Source of the DNA: Lamellibrachia satsuma
Taxonomy: Eukaryota > Annelida > Polychaeta > Sabellida > Siboglinidae
Assembly (NCBI GenBank): GCA_033239005.1
Contig: BSQZ01000005.1
Location: 6,376,001 to 6,440,000, forward strand
Direction: 5' to 3'
DNA: 64,000 nucleotides
Shown here: piece by piece, positions 9,698-22,870 of the stretch
How positions within the stretch are numbered: position 1 is the first letter of the stretch
Layout: each line of letters opens with the position of its first letter
The notes under the pieces: generated by a model
The model's database searches: none
What the model saw: only the letters and a program-made list of their open reading frames with translations
Told to the model about the DNA's origin: nothing
Translations under genes and position numbers: made by a program

Positions 9698-10479
9698 CAG
9701 TGGAACCTCGCTATTAACCTTTTCAGTATGACAGGCCACGCGGTGTGTGATGATGCTACAGTACGACGGCCGAATCTTTGGCATTGGCTACGTTCACCAT
9801 TTAAATCACTTTTACTCATAATTATCCACTACATGGAGCCACTTGTAATATACGTTTGTCATGGCGAATGAATTAGCTATTCACTCACGACAATTGTTGA
9901 TCACTGCTCAATATAATTTTACGGAGATTTTTGCAATCTTTAATAATGGATTATCAAAATCTATGATGGCCGCAATGGCGGATGGCATTACTTCAACTGG
10001 TGATTTACCGCTGTACGTTTTGGACAGATTATTTGATAGTTTCAGCGATGAATCTTTGTCGGATGTTGACGAACGAAATAACGATGACGTTGGCGAACTG
10101 TACATTGGTATACAACTGTGTTCAGCAACTGCAAAAACACTGTGGTGGCCATCTTAGATTGCTGGTTACCATGACGATGAAATGTAAAATTATATGGCTC
10201 ATTTTACTCGCTGATTACCATACTTTCAGGATATATATATATAATATTCCTATTCACAAAATGCATTTTTATTGCTGAAATCTTGACTTGAAGTGATTTT
10301 CTTGGCATATTCACTGGGAATACAGTATTCAGTGGTCACAGCAGATCAGGGCTGTAGTACTGAAATGGTTAAGGTCACCCACAGAACTGGACCAAAGTGA
10401 CCTGATTAGTGAGGTGACTGTATTAGCAGGATTAATGTCCTACAGTTATGGAAACAATTTGGGACTGTCCCAAGGTTAC
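9698..10479. mobile_element. Tigger/pogo-like terminal sequence interrupted by a piggyBac element
   Basis: CAGTGGAACCTCGCTATTAA (9698-9717) followed, after removal of the 9718-10372 insert, by GGTCACCCACAGAACTGGAC and GTGAGGTGACTGTATTAGCA fits the long terminal repeat of pogo/Tigger elements (CAGT-x-GAACCTC-x-x-TATAA ... GAGGTG ...). The other end and the transposase are not visible. It is a remnant that later seeded the 17-bp array at 10480. Confidence 0.65.
9718..10368 (+). mobile_element. piggyBac-type non-autonomous element with TTAA target duplication
   Basis: The 651-bp insert is flanked by TTAA at 9714-9717 and 10369-10372. Terminal inverted repeats CCTTTTCAGTATGACAGGCC and (inverse of the right end) CCATTTCAGTACTACAGCCC agree at 16 of 20 positions. 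TTAA duplication and CC(T/A)TTT ends are typical of piggyBac. An internal plus-strand frame (9861-10157) has an acidic stretch (FDSFSDESLSDVDERNNDD) like the N-terminus of piggyBac transposases. The catalytic domain is absent, so this is an internally deleted copy. Confidence 0.8.
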
Positions 10480-10762
10480 CATAATGGCGAGGTGACTATA
10501 TTACTGAGGTGGCTGTATTACTGAGGTGGCTGCATTACTGAGGTGGCTGCATTACTGAGGTGGCTGCATTACTGATGGGACTGTATTACTGAGGTGACTG
10601 TATTACTGAGGTGACTGTATTACTGAGGTGACTGTATTACTGAGGTGGCTGCATTACTGAGGTGGCTGCATTACTGATGGGACTGTATTACTGAGGTGAC
10701 TGTATTATTGAGGTTACTGTATTACTGAGGTGACTGTATTACTGAGGTGGCTGTATTACTGA
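10480..10762. repeat. 17-bp minisatellite derived from the Tigger terminal motif
   Basis: Units CTGAGGTGACTGTATTA and CTGAGGTGGCTGCATTA, about 16 copies. The same motif (GTGAGGTGACTGTATTAG) occurs once inside the adjacent Tigger-like terminus at about 10409-10427, the likely seed. Confidence 0.85.
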
Positions 10763-10763
10763 T

Positions 10764-11930
10764 TGGCTTATCGAGAGTCCAACAATTTTCTCATCTATGT
10801 GTAGCCCACCCTTATCAGATATCTGTCAATTCTATTTTTAAACATATTCACACAACTAGCATTAACACAATCGTTTGGCAGTTTGTTCCATTCATTTATC
10901 ATCCTCTGTGAGAATGAGTACTTTCTCATGTCCAACCTACACTGCTCCTTAACTAATGCTACTTTGTGTCCTCTGTTTCTACTGCCTTCTTTAAGTTTGA
11001 AAACATATTCCTATCAATATCCTCATAACCGTTCACTATTTTAAACACTTCTATTTGGTCTCCTCTTAGTCTCCTGGTCTCTAGTGTTGTCAAACCACAT
11101 TGTAATAAGCGACTTTCGTAACTAAGGTCTCTTAATTCTGGAATCATCTTAGTTGCTCTTCGTTGTATTCTTTCTAGCTTATCTATGTCTTTTTTACGAT
11201 ATGGCCTCCATGCTTGAATACAATATTCCAAATGTGGTCTAACTATTGCTTTGTACAGGGGTACAATTAGATGTTTCTCCTTATACGTGATAGTTCTCCT
11301 AATTAGGCCTAGAATTTGATTTCCTTTCGAAGCAGCAATCCCACATTGCTCTGAAACTTTCACGTCAGCATTAAATGTTACTCCTAAATCCTTTTCTTGT
11401 GTGGTTCTACCTAGTACAGCATCCCCCATTTTATATTCCTCGTCCATATTTCCATGTCCTATGTGTATACATTTACACTTCCCAAAATTTAATAACATTT
11501 GCCATTTTTCTGACTATTTAACTAATTTTTTTAGATCATCCTGTAAACTTTGTTTATCTGTATCATTAGTAACCTTTCTGAATACTTTTGTGTCATCTGC
11601 AAATTTGAGTAGTTTGCTAGATATGTCATCCTCCAAATCATTTATATATATTAAAAACAGTATAGGGCCTAACACTGATCCCTGTGGTACCCCACTCAAA
11701 ACAGATTTCCAGTTTGAAATCTTACCATCTACTATTACTCTCTGTGTTCTGTGTGTAAGCCACTTTTCTATCCAGTTGATTACATCATTGCCTATACCAT
11801 GGGCTTTTAGTTTAAGTAACAATCTTTGATGTGGCACTTTATCGAAAGCTTTCTGAAAATCTAAGTAGACAACATCCACTGGTGACCCGTCATCTACCCG
11901 CTTGGCAACCTTGGCTATAAAGTAAACATT
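10764..11930 (-). pseudogene. CR1/jockey-type non-LTR retrotransposon, 5'-truncated copy 1
   Basis: The minus strand encodes a reverse transcriptase C-terminal half. It starts in DVVYLDFQKAFDKVPH (motif A region), then SGVPQGSVLGPILFLIYIND (motif B) and the FADDTK motif with the catalytic Asp pair, followed by the thumb and tail (PLYKAIVRPHLEYCIQAW, RIQRRATKMIPEL). One in-frame TAG breaks it near 11514 and a frameshift follows near 10959. The 3' end reads GTTGGACTCTCGATAAGCC, shared with copies 2 and 3. The 5' part with endonuclease is missing. Confidence 0.88.
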
Positions 11931-12084
11931 TGCGGCTGGCTACTTGCTCCCAAGTGGACCTATAGGGCCATTAGAAATATGCATCTACAATTCTTGTGCA
12001 TGTAAATAATTATAACCTTTAATGCAGAGATGTAGAGAAAGTAATATAGCTTCACTCTGGGATCTTTTTACTGTGTCAACTCAA
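11931..12084. other. short unique intronic sequence
   Basis: No feature seen. Confidence 0.4.
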
Positions 12085-12195
12085 AGTTCCCTCCTCAATT
12101 TGATTTTTTTTCGTGTTCATTTCAAATTCATTTTGCAAAAAACCAAACCTACCTAGTATCCACTACGACATGCTAGCTCGTTTGTGCAACTTTTG
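12085..12195. repeat. interspersed repeat, copy 2 (pair with 2376-2490)
   Basis: Same family and orientation as 2376-2490 (ATTTCAAATTCATTTTGCAA, then CCACTACGACATGCTAGCTC). Confidence 0.7.
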
Positions 12196-13100
12196 TATGT
12201 AGTTTCTGTGAAATCCTCTGACAAACAATTAAATTATTTAATACTTGGTCAAGCATTTATTGAAATGAAAATGGAAATGCTGAAAACTCACAAATTTCTC
12301 CCTTTCTCATGTGATCAGAGAGAGGATGGAAGTCACGCCCATGATCAGCCTTCATCCCACACAGTGTTTACCATTTTGGATATCCACTATTTTGAGGCTA
12401 ACCAGATCTAATGATTACAGTCAATTCTTTAGGTGATTTGAAATATGCACTTTTCGTCAAACCAATTGCTGATATTAGAATAGCATAGAAATTACATTAT
12501 AGTTGCCCGGTTTTGTTAATTAGGTGGTTGAATATAGGAGGAAATTCCCACACACACCTGCAAATCTTCAGCCACAACTTTTTAATCCTTTCAGCCTTTT
12601 GGAAATCACCGACTACTTGGAAATGCAAACAATGTTTCCATAGTAACAATCGTGTGTGCTTTGAACGTCTACTGAAACTACTCAATTCAAAACAAGCAGC
12701 TACCTTAAATGTGCAAGCATTTCTATCAACACGATTTAATTGTTAATTGAATTAATTTAATTTAAATGACCTGAGAAATGTGTGAGGTTAATTTAATTTA
12801 ATAATTTCTGAGTTAACTGTAATTTAATTAATTAACTGTTCAAATCAATTGCCCCATGCCTGGTTGAGTCATGTAACTAACGTTGCTGCATACTATCAGG
12901 TGCACAGAAATCTCAAACAAAAAACACATCTGACAGTTCTACAAGGATACGATTAGTGGCTTTACTTGGAACCACAATTGTGGACTGTTCATGGACTGAG
13001 GAAGTGCTCTGATCTCATATGGCACGGTGCATGCCAATTTTTTTTCATATCCGATTTGAGATCAAATATTCACCCCTTGAAATATTCACCCCGGGGTAAG
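12196..13100. other. LRP1 intron 1, AT-rich stretch
   Basis: AT-rich; a TTAATTTAATTTAA-rich patch lies at about 12740-12840. Frames at 12497-12746 on both strands overlap and show no domain. Confidence 0.4.
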
Positions 13101-13101
13101 T

Positions 13102-13433
<332 letters not shown>

Positions 13434-13479
13434 AGAAACAGAACAAAATATTAATCACCACCCCCAATTAAAATTGTGT

Positions 13480-14230
13480 TCTTAATTTAACAAGATTTAA
13501 CAAGATTTGTCATCCAAGCCAAAGGCCCAGATGGCAAGTGGACATGGAAGCCATTTGCTTATCGAGAGTCCAACATCTACTTATAACCCGCCCTCCTGAG
13601 ATATGTGTCAACCTTGTTTTTAAACATATTCACGCTGCTAGCAGTTACACAATCTGTAGACAATTTATTCCATTTATTTATTGTCCTCTGTGAGAACGAT
13701 TGCTTCCTGATGTCCAATCTACATTGATCCTTTACTAATTTTACCTCATGTCCTCTAGTTCTGCTATCCTTCTTGAGTGAGAAAAACATATTTCTATCAA
13801 TATTTTCATACCCATTCAATATCGCAAAAACTTCAATCTGATCTCCTCTTAATCTCCTTGTCTCTAGAGTTGTTAAACCACATTCTTTCAGGCGTTCTTC
13901 ATAACTAAGGTCTCTAAGTACTGGAATCATTTTAGTTGCTCTCCTTTGTATGCGTTCAAGCGTATCTATATCCTTCTTACGATATGGTCTCCATGCTTGT
14001 ATACAGTATTCTAAATGAGGTCTAACTATTGCTTTATAAAGAGGTATAATTAACTGTTTTCCCTTGTATGTTATGTTTCTTCTAATCAATCCAAGAATTT
14101 GATTACCCTTTGAAGCTGCAATACCACACTGCTCTGAAACTTTCATATCAGCGCTTATTGTAACTCCTAAGTCCTTTTCTTTTACAGTAGTACCCAGAAT
14201 AGTATCTCCCATTTTATAGTTTAATGGAAG
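13480..14230 (-). pseudogene. CR1/jockey-type LINE, 5'-truncated copy 2 with intact 3' end
   Basis: The same family as 10764-11930. The minus-strand frame ends QRTINKWNKLSTDC ... NMFKNKVDTYLRRAGYK, stop, and includes the LYKAIVRPHLEYCIQAWRPY segment unbroken for 222 codons. After the stop come GTTGGACTCTCGATAAG, a 3'UTR with CCACTTGCCATCTGGGCC, and a tail of repeated ATCTTGTTAA units, typical of CR1/L2-like 3' ends. It is truncated at about 14228 before the catalytic region. Confidence 0.88.
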
Positions 14231-16655
14231 TTTTGCTAAACACATTCCTTGTTATACCAAACACAACAAAAACTGACGACATGAGGTGGTGCAAATTTGA
14301 TAGAGGGGTGATTTTTCCATTGTAAAATTCTCACCAGAGGGGGGTGTTTATTTCAAATGAAATATTCACCCAGGGTAAGGGTCTATGGGGATGAAAATGT
14401 TATCTCAAACTGGCATTAAATCAATCAAATGACATGGATTAGGCACTGGTGTGACCCCATCCTGAGGTAAACCTAAGCTCAATAAAACAGAAATGTCATA
14501 AAACTGGGGGTGTTTATTAATAGCATTCCCTGAAAATAAGTCAGGGCACAGCCCCAATCAAGTGTTTTACTGCTCGCACCACTTATACCCTTCACTAAAA
14601 CCACCAAACATAGCTGCACTTAACTACTTCAATTTCCTCTCTGAGCAACGATAAATATGCTAGCATGCCTAAATAATTAGAAACTTCAGTGTGTAAAACT
14701 GCATGCCTTCCACCACCAGGCTCTCACAGCCCCTGGATGCTCATCAGGACATAAACCCTATCAGATGTCCAATAACTGGCTCAGCATGCAGGGCTGCTGG
14801 GCCAGGATACTTCACACTACTGCCAACTACAGCTTTAATATCAATGTTGATCACCTCATAATGAGCTCACCTAGAGCCATTTTACCTGGTAGGTGAGTGT
14901 GGACTGGACTACCACTTGTGTAGGCAGCCATTGTGGGCATGTCAGTACACTTGTTCACAGAACACATTACTCGCATGCATTAGATGACTGGACTATTACC
15001 AAAGGCTCTTTGCTGTTACTGGTGGTGTCCCACTACAACCGTTTCACATTATAACCGTGTACGCGGCTACCGTTTTTAACAGTGTATCTAGTGTTGGTTC
15101 AGTTGAAAAATTCTGCACTCTATGCATACAGGCAGGTTCATTATTACAATACATGGGCATTTTATTAAACCATAAAACACCTCTCATTTGAGCGAGAAAG
15201 GTAGTCTTACAAACAGCATATCATGTTTGCCATCTAGGCACCATAGTACAACCCTGCAATTAGGGTGGAATGTCTGAATAAACACAACAAACATCAAATT
15301 ACAGCATAATTAAACAGTCATATGTAATAGATCAAAAACTGTTGCACGTTTGGTTTTTATCTTACAAGTTAAAGAAAACTAAAACTAATTCTATTTACGC
15401 TGTTCTAACTGAAGCATATACTGTTATTATCTGTTTCAGTGTTGCCGATGTGTGTTCTCGTCCTTCTTAAGCCCAACCTGCTTGTTGTTTGTCATCAGCT
15501 GACATGGCAAAATCTCATGTCTGGGCATGAACTAGGTCAATACATTGTAGACACTTGCATTATATATATACAATATTTTATATTGTAGTATCCTAGTTTT
15601 TTCTTATTTCTATTTGTTTAGACACTATTGTGGCAATGCACAACAATAAAGTGTGGTTGTTCTTGCTAAAAGCCACCAAAGGTGTCTAGATAATCTCCAC
15701 AGCTACACAATACTTTTTTACATTATGCAATATTGTATAGATGACTTAAACAAAGTTCAATATTCTAAACAATACACTAGTCTCTAGGTCTCTAACCAAG
15801 CTTCAATCTCTGCTGTACTTTCAAGCATCTTTGCCCACGTTATAGACTTTTTCAAAGTACTATTCCTTGAAATGTGCAGAACAGAAACTTGTGTGGGAGT
15901 AAATGTTATGAAGCCAATATTTCCTGTCCCCATTTGCTGTACAATCAACCAGACAGAAAAAAATATATAATACATCTGAGCTCTATACACTGACTTAGTG
16001 CTAAAATTCCTACAGCCATATGATGAATACTTTGAAATGGCTACTTTCATTGAACACTTGAAAATAATAATGTTATAGTTTATAAAATACTGGAATCATA
16101 AAGAATTATTTCAGAATCCACTACTTTGTGCATAATAATTTTATGATTTTTTTTCAATTTAAGCAGTGATTGTTATAATTTGCAGGTTAGTGTACAACTT
16201 CTTTACAAGAAGCCCTCAAAAAAATAATCAAATGCAAATAACACTCAAATCAGTCATTTCAAGAAAGTTATTATTTTACAGATGTGAAGTATCGCAAAGA
16301 ATGTGTGATGAAAATAGCCATTGAAGATTCCTGATAAGCAGTGACATGTACACGAATAGAGACAGAATAGAGACATATCTGTATATCATATGATTCCCTG
16401 GCTTCATTGGTTCTATGTTATCACTACACCACTGATGTGAAGATTGCGGTCACTTAAAGTTTCACCTGTGAAGCTGCAAACATATTTGCTATTATTCACA
16501 GACACTTATCAGTGTGGAAAGATGCCAAAGATTACTGACCTGCATTGTAAGCCACAAGTCCAGTAGTGATAAAACAATAAACCCACAGATAAACACAGGT
16601 ATATGCAGGCTTTTTTAGTTTATTTTCTATGGTGAAGATAATATTCGGGGTTTCC
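14231..16655. other. LRP1 intron 1, unique sequence
   Basis: No array or recognised element. ATATTCACCC-type motifs near 13070 recur near 14355, suggesting that the CT tract and LINE sit inside an older unit. The minus-strand frame at 15784-16050 (88 codons) has no family I recognise. Confidence 0.4.
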
Positions 16656-16659
16656 CTTG

Positions 16660-16668
16660 ACCATATGG

Positions 16669-16700
<32 letters not shown>

Positions 16701-16711
16701 ATACATATATT

Positions 16712-16768
<57 letters not shown>

Positions 16769-16780
16769 TTATACATACAA

Positions 16781-16827
<47 letters not shown>

Positions 16828-16848
16828 CAACATATATTATACATACAA

Positions 16849-16891
<43 letters not shown>

Positions 16892-16951
16892 ACATTATAT
16901 ATATATCTATATACACACACACATAATATTCGGGTTTCCTTGACCATATGG

Positions 16952-17015
<64 letters not shown>

Positions 17016-17038
17016 TATATACATATATTATACATACA

Positions 17039-17085
<47 letters not shown>

Positions 17086-17092
17086 CACACAT

Positions 17093-17130
<38 letters not shown>

Positions 17131-17150
17131 TATATTATACATATATACAT
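16660..17150. repeat. compound TA microsatellite with duplicated spacer
   Basis: Long TA runs separated by TATTATACATACAAGCATA-like spacers. The leader TTGACCATATGGATATATAT occurs at about 16650 and again at about 16940, so a block of about 285 bp was duplicated. All YIYIY frames here are artefacts. Confidence 0.92.
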
Positions 17151-17970
17151 GCATGCATACATCCATACACAGAGACTGACGACAGACAGACATACATATA
17201 TAGAAAAAGACTGAATATCTAAAGATACAAAGACAGATTACATAAAATTATGTTATATAGTATAAATAGTATCTATTATAACATCTTGTCTGCCCAAATG
17301 TTTTTGATGAACCACAATTGATTAATATGTATGTTTGACCATTATCTGGTTAATTTGAGTGTTTCAGTCGGAAGGTCATGTTTACGTTGCATGCTGAACG
17401 ACAAGGTCAATATTCATAAACAGAGAACTGTCAAATTATATTTACCAATGTTGATTCATTAAAACACACTTGTGTGGTGACGATGTTGGACTAGAATCTG
17501 ATGTAGTATATACAATATATAACATGATTCTGTGATAAATCGATCAGACTTTGTAGCTGTAAATAGATGCAGAATATTGGAAATCAGCTGGACCAGTAGA
17601 CTGGGCAATGAAGATGTCATAAACGACAGTCATCCTAAAGACAAAGATCACTTTAAAAGCAAGCAGCTTCCCAAGAGAACATAGCACTGCAACGAAGATT
17701 GAAAGCGTGAACAACTTGATGGGGAAAGAAAGGTCAGAACTGCCATATTTTATGTCGGAAGGCAGTGTCTAATTGACTCAAGCCCTGCATGAGTCAGCTA
17801 TCACCACAGAAAGGAAACTCACTTGACTTGCAAACTGCATTTATTGCGAGAGCGTTGACATTACATCTTCAGACATGGACATGCTGTACACATTTATTTG
17901 AAACATTGCTACATACTGTAATTAAAATTTTCATTTGTTTTCTTTAAATTTGTTTGCTTTCTTTAATTAA
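17151..17970. other. LRP1 intron 1, unique sequence
   Basis: No recognised feature; short CATA-rich stretch at the left. Confidence 0.4.
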
Positions 17971-17971
17971 T

Positions 17972-18065
17972 TTACATAAGTGCAATGTAAAGCGCCTTGT
18001 GTAGTTTTAGCTAGGGTTGGTGCTACGTAAGTGTAATTTAATTATTATTATTATATTTTTATAAA
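17972..18065 (+). mobile_element. SINE/LINE-type 3' tail
   Basis: TGTAAAGCGCCTTGTG followed by GGTTGGTGCTACGTAAGTG and ATTATTATTA is the common metazoan retroelement tail (TAAAGCGC ... GCGCTATATAAGT-ATT repeats). Confidence 0.55.
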
Positions 18066-18224
18066 AAATTATTAGTCATATGGATAGTCCTGTCCCGAGT
18101 TGTATTGTCTCTGTTCGCCCCACACCCCATCACACTTGATGGGGGTATCTCACCTACCACTGTCTACAACACAAATCCTTACCTAAGATCAATAAGATCA
18201 ATGAAGCATACCAGAATTTCAAGG

Positions 18225-18655
18225 AGAGAACACAAGCTGTCTCTGTCTGAGGTATTACAGCATCACAACAACAACAACCAAGTCCTTCGAGGAGAGAACA
18301 CGAGCTGTCTCTGTCTGAGGTATTACAGCATCACAACAACAACCAAGTCCTTCGAGGAGAGAACACGGGCTGTCTCTGTCTGAGGTATTACAGCATCACA
18401 ACAACAACAACCAAGTCCTTCGAGGAGAGAACACGAGCTGTCTCTGTCTGAGGTATTACAGCATCACAACAACAACCAAGTCCTTCGAGGAGAGAACAGG
18501 AGCTGTCTCTGTCTGAGGTATTACAGCATCACAACAACAACCAAGTCCTTCGAGGAGAGAACACGAGCTGCCTCTGTCTGAGGTATTACAGCATCACAAC
18601 AACAACCAAGTCCTTCGAGGAGAGAACACGAGCTGCCTCTGTTACAGCATCACAA
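18225..18655. repeat. 62-68-bp minisatellite with variable CAA run
   Basis: About seven units containing AGTCCTTCGAGGAGAGAACA and GTCTGAGGTATTACAGCATC. Length varies with the number of CAA triplets. Confidence 0.88.
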
Positions 18656-21600
18656 CAACAATCATGAACACCACAAAAATGCTAAAATTAATATAAACCC
18701 CTCCAATAAAAAACTCACATTGGAGCAAGGGTGAGTGGTACCTGCCCTGACCCACCACCCTACCCCTTGTGGATATTATTCAGCATGTGCTACAGGCATT
18801 TGGCAGGTTGCCTAGTCTGACACCAGCAGGCAGGCATGTGGAAGCTGGAGCTCCCCATGATCAGCTGTCATGGCCATCCCAGCTGTATTTTATTGCAATA
18901 AGTAGGTGTTGTGGGTGTGGCTGGTGATTCACCCCATGTAGGACAGTGAATCATGGCAGGCCCAAGACATCACTGGAGATGCTCTTGCAATAACAAGTGC
19001 TGTATGGATAATCTGTCACCTAACTGCACTCCCAGTTGTAGTAAACATGAACTCAGTGCCCAGTACTCAACACCACTGGTCTGTCACACATGATACTGTG
19101 AAATGTCTCCATTCCAGCCTTGGCAAGTGTCCTCCATTCCCACAATGCAAGGATGACTCCATCAATTCAGTCTCTGCGGACTTTCCCTAGGTCTGATCTT
19201 GCACCTTTGGCTTCCTACAAACAGTATTTAGCATGGTGTCTGGGGTGATTCGGTGTTCAGACATCCGATCATTTGGTCACAAGTTATTTAGTCATACAAC
19301 ATTTGGCCACACCACACTGGGAGTAACTTTAGGGTGTAATATCATGACTTCACAAGGTATAGTTTGATCCAAATAAATAATATTCATGTCCTAGAAAGCA
19401 AAACAATATCAACGAAAAACTTCATCAATGTCTATTGTGGTGACATTCAATAACATATTAAACCTTCCTAAAGACAGGTGTCATCTCTGTTTTACAAGCA
19501 ATGACTGTTCCTTATATGTTATTGAATTCATCTGCTGCGTAGTACCACCAGAAGAATCAAGACTTGACAACGTACCCTGTGGCCAAGATTCCTGTAGGAC
19601 TGCAGGCTCTTGATGGGGTATTGGGGAGCCAGCTACTAGACCATCCCAGTGGTTACTGGCTGATGCAGACAGGTGGCTTATGGTTGGGAATTATGTCATG
19701 GCACCCCTTTGGTTCCTCCAGCCTTACATGTTGAGAGATCCCCAAGGCACTACACCAGTACCACATTGCGCAGCACAGCACAGCTTCAGGAAACAGTGAC
19801 TTATACAGGCTTTGATGAGTTATTTCATACTAAAATAAACTTTACCAATAACTGTTCTGTTCATGACATGCCCAAATGTTGTGTGACCAAATATCTTAGA
19901 TCCATATAGTATACCATTTTTCTGACTTACAGAACTGGTGGCCTGGTTACAGTTCAGTCACCTTTCAGTGTTGTTGACAAAGTCCCAATTACAAGTGATG
20001 CATTATACGATATTAATTATAATAATGTATTGATCAGTGGACTGATACCTGCTTGATACGAACAGACCAATTTGTTTATAATCGTGATGTATTAGCAGGC
20101 TTTCTGCTAGCTAAGCCACATTATTATGCAGTTATGATTCTAATTTCATGTGTGTACAGTTCTCCAACCAGTCACAATATACGCTGTTTGCGGTAAACAA
20201 AGACCAGCAACACTGTGGATACAATACCAGACTGGCCGGCTCTTACAGACAGTCACTAGCCACTAACAGGGAGTGCTAATGTTAGTAGTCAGCCTAAAAA
20301 TACACCACTACCAGCAAACGCTTCATCGTTTCTGATAAACCATGTGTGTTTGTTATTATCCTAGCTATGCTGTGTAAGTACAACTTGTACAGTGTCTAGT
20401 TTGTTCACCTCAGAGATAGGGCTCAAAGCCACCTACAACAGTTGGGACGGTGCACAGATTATGTCTGCCAGAAATGCCTCGGTTCATCTGCCTAAGAAAT
20501 TACCATCTCCTATGAACATGAGGGTAATTGTGTGCAAAATATTTATTTACAGTAATTACAGCAGCTTAGTACATTCCACAGATGGCTAGCTGGCATGATA
20601 ACGACAGTTTTGCCTGGGGTGATGTTTAAAAAGATGCATGGTCGTAATTTCCTCAGGAGCTGAATGATGCGCTATATAAAGTAATAAACTGACTGGTCAT
20701 ATTTTTTCCTAAAATCTATTCTGCCGATTCGCACTAAATATATTCTGATTTTTCATTCAGAAAAGTATTTTCAAGGTTATGTACAATTATCCTCTACATT
20801 GTAGTGTATATGTTTTAAATATAAATATTTTGCATTTTGACATCATTTCTCTTAATTTGTCATTATTACATCTCATAGAAATTTGTGAAAACTGTGAATG
20901 CAACTGCACACTAAAAAAGGAAAACAGAAATAAATGTTATGGCTTTCACTAATATCAGATGCAATGTGTAATAATTGCCAAGGCGGTGTACTAGTTTTCA
21001 CTAAATATTTTACACCAGCCGTGCATCAACATTATGTGACAGACTTGTCCCACATGAGATAATAATTATACAGGATGCAATCGAATGTAACCCTGATAGT
21101 GCATCTAGCTAAATGCCCTGTCAATCGACTGATGCAATCAAGCACTCCTGGAACAAAACTGATACAGTGTCAAAACTCGTATGAGTCAGTGCATTAGCTG
21201 ATAGGCCTCGTATAAACAAAGGTTTGGGTAAACTCAGTCTTTCTCGGGGCCACAAGTATATAGCACCAAATTGAACTTGTCAAGTACGTCACTGCGGCAG
21301 TGATTCGTGTAATACAGAACTGGACATTGGAATCTCCACTATCCAACAAAACCACTTGTACACCTGTATGTTATCTAACGAAGTAGTAACTGAATCAACT
21401 TCGCAGATATGAAGATAACGATTAAATTGCTGATTTTGTATTTCATTTGGCATTTCATATGGCCACATATATCACTGTTACAATGTTATAAGAATTTCTA
21501 TTTTATATACTTCTTGTGACTTTGTCACAATCCAAAGATAAGATAAGATTAGATAAGTTTATTTCAGACTCATTCCTTATTACAAGGAACGTTACATAGG

Positions 21601-22555
21601 CATACAGATACAGGTGGAAAAACAACACCAACACGCTACTCAATACAGTCATATGCATGTCATAGCAGCCAAATCATGAGTAATTAGTGTAAAGTATTGA
21701 GAAAATTAGTGTAAACAATAGAGTTGATTTATAATTTTTTTCCGCAGCAGAGACTAATACATCATGTCACTTTTTACAATACTGTGAATAATATAATTCC
21801 TCATTTTCTCCATACGTTTCAAAAAAATTATATATATATTCCTTCTTACAGCACATTGGTAACTTGCCACATTAGCATAAGCAAACATTTCGCTTGCACT
21901 AAAATATTTTGGAAATCCTAAAAGCAATCCATGGTCAACAGTGACATCAATTTGTGACAGGACTCGTGTGGGGGCAAATTCCTCGTAAAATAATTTTATT
22001 TTCAGCTTCAGCCCTGTTCAAACCAATCTATATTACAAACAGAACATTTCAGAAAATGCTTATTACTCCTACGATATTACTAAATTATCACAAAACGAAT
22101 AAAACATTCTTACATCATCTTCTATACATATTGTAAATCTGCCAGTAAATAAAAAAATTGAACTAAGCTGCAGATTACAACTTCAGTGCTTATGCTAACT
22201 GCAGCCACTGCAGTTTATACAGTGTAACAAATTACAATTGTAATTAACAATGATAGATATGCTGGGTGTGAGTGCATTCTATGTACAGACCACTACACCA
22301 ACAGATGACAGATCTTCTTGAATAATACAAGTTACAGGAGGAAGGTCATGAATAGGGTAACCGTCTACAGCCACACCAGCATTCCAGCCCCGGTTGTACA
22401 ATAGAGGAGCCTTGAAACCACCAACTGGTGGTGGACACCTCAACAAACTACCATTGACCTAATGACTTGTATTGTGCAGGCCAGGGAGAGTGAATCAACA
22501 TGAGCACTATGGGTGAGAGCTACAGTCTCTCATGACACTTTCTTTTACCATGCTA
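18656..22555. other. LRP1 intron 1, mostly unique sequence
   Basis: No gene or array. ATTTGGTCACAAG-type motifs at about 19265-19315 recur inverted at about 19870-19900 (inverse ATTTGGTCACACAACATTTG), a possible decayed DNA element about 640 bp long. A GATAAGATAAGATTAGATAA start at 21536 may mark another retroelement end. Confidence 0.3.
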
Positions 22556-22559
22556 ATCT

Positions 22560-22870
22560 AGCATGTGTCAGAGAAACAGACTAAAGGATGGACTTAGGAA
22601 AAGATGAAGTAGAGAGTAGATTGGACATCAGGAAGTACTAAGTCTTGTTCTCACAGAGGACAATAAATAAATGGAACAAATTATCTACAGACTGTGTAAC
22701 TGCTAGCAGCGTGAATATGTTTAAAAAAAAGGTTGACACATATCTCAGGAGGGCGGGTTACACATAGATGAAAAAATGTTGGACTCTCGATAAGCCAACG
22801 GCTTCCTCGTCCACTTGCCATCTGGGCTTTTACCTTGGATGACAATCTTGTTAAATCTTGTTCTTGTTTC
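22560..22870 (+). pseudogene. CR1/jockey-type LINE, 3' fragment copy 3
   Basis: Plus-strand orientation. Broken frames give INGTNYLQTV in the expected place and MFKKK, then THISGGRVT, matching the C-terminus of copy 2. Then come TGTTGGACTCTCGATAAGCC, CCACTTGCCATCTGGGC and an ATCTTGTTAA-type tail. It is only the last about 300 bp of the element. Confidence 0.85.

Noticed and set aside
15784..16050. 88-codon minus-strand frame as a possible exon
   Set aside because: No recognised domain, no clear splice sites and no supporting neighbour; kept as unexplained.
16532..17131. Several long Tyr-Ile frames on both strands (also at 51093-51509, 57808-58026 and 59525-60222)
   Set aside because: Pure translation of TA microsatellites with no non-repeat domain.
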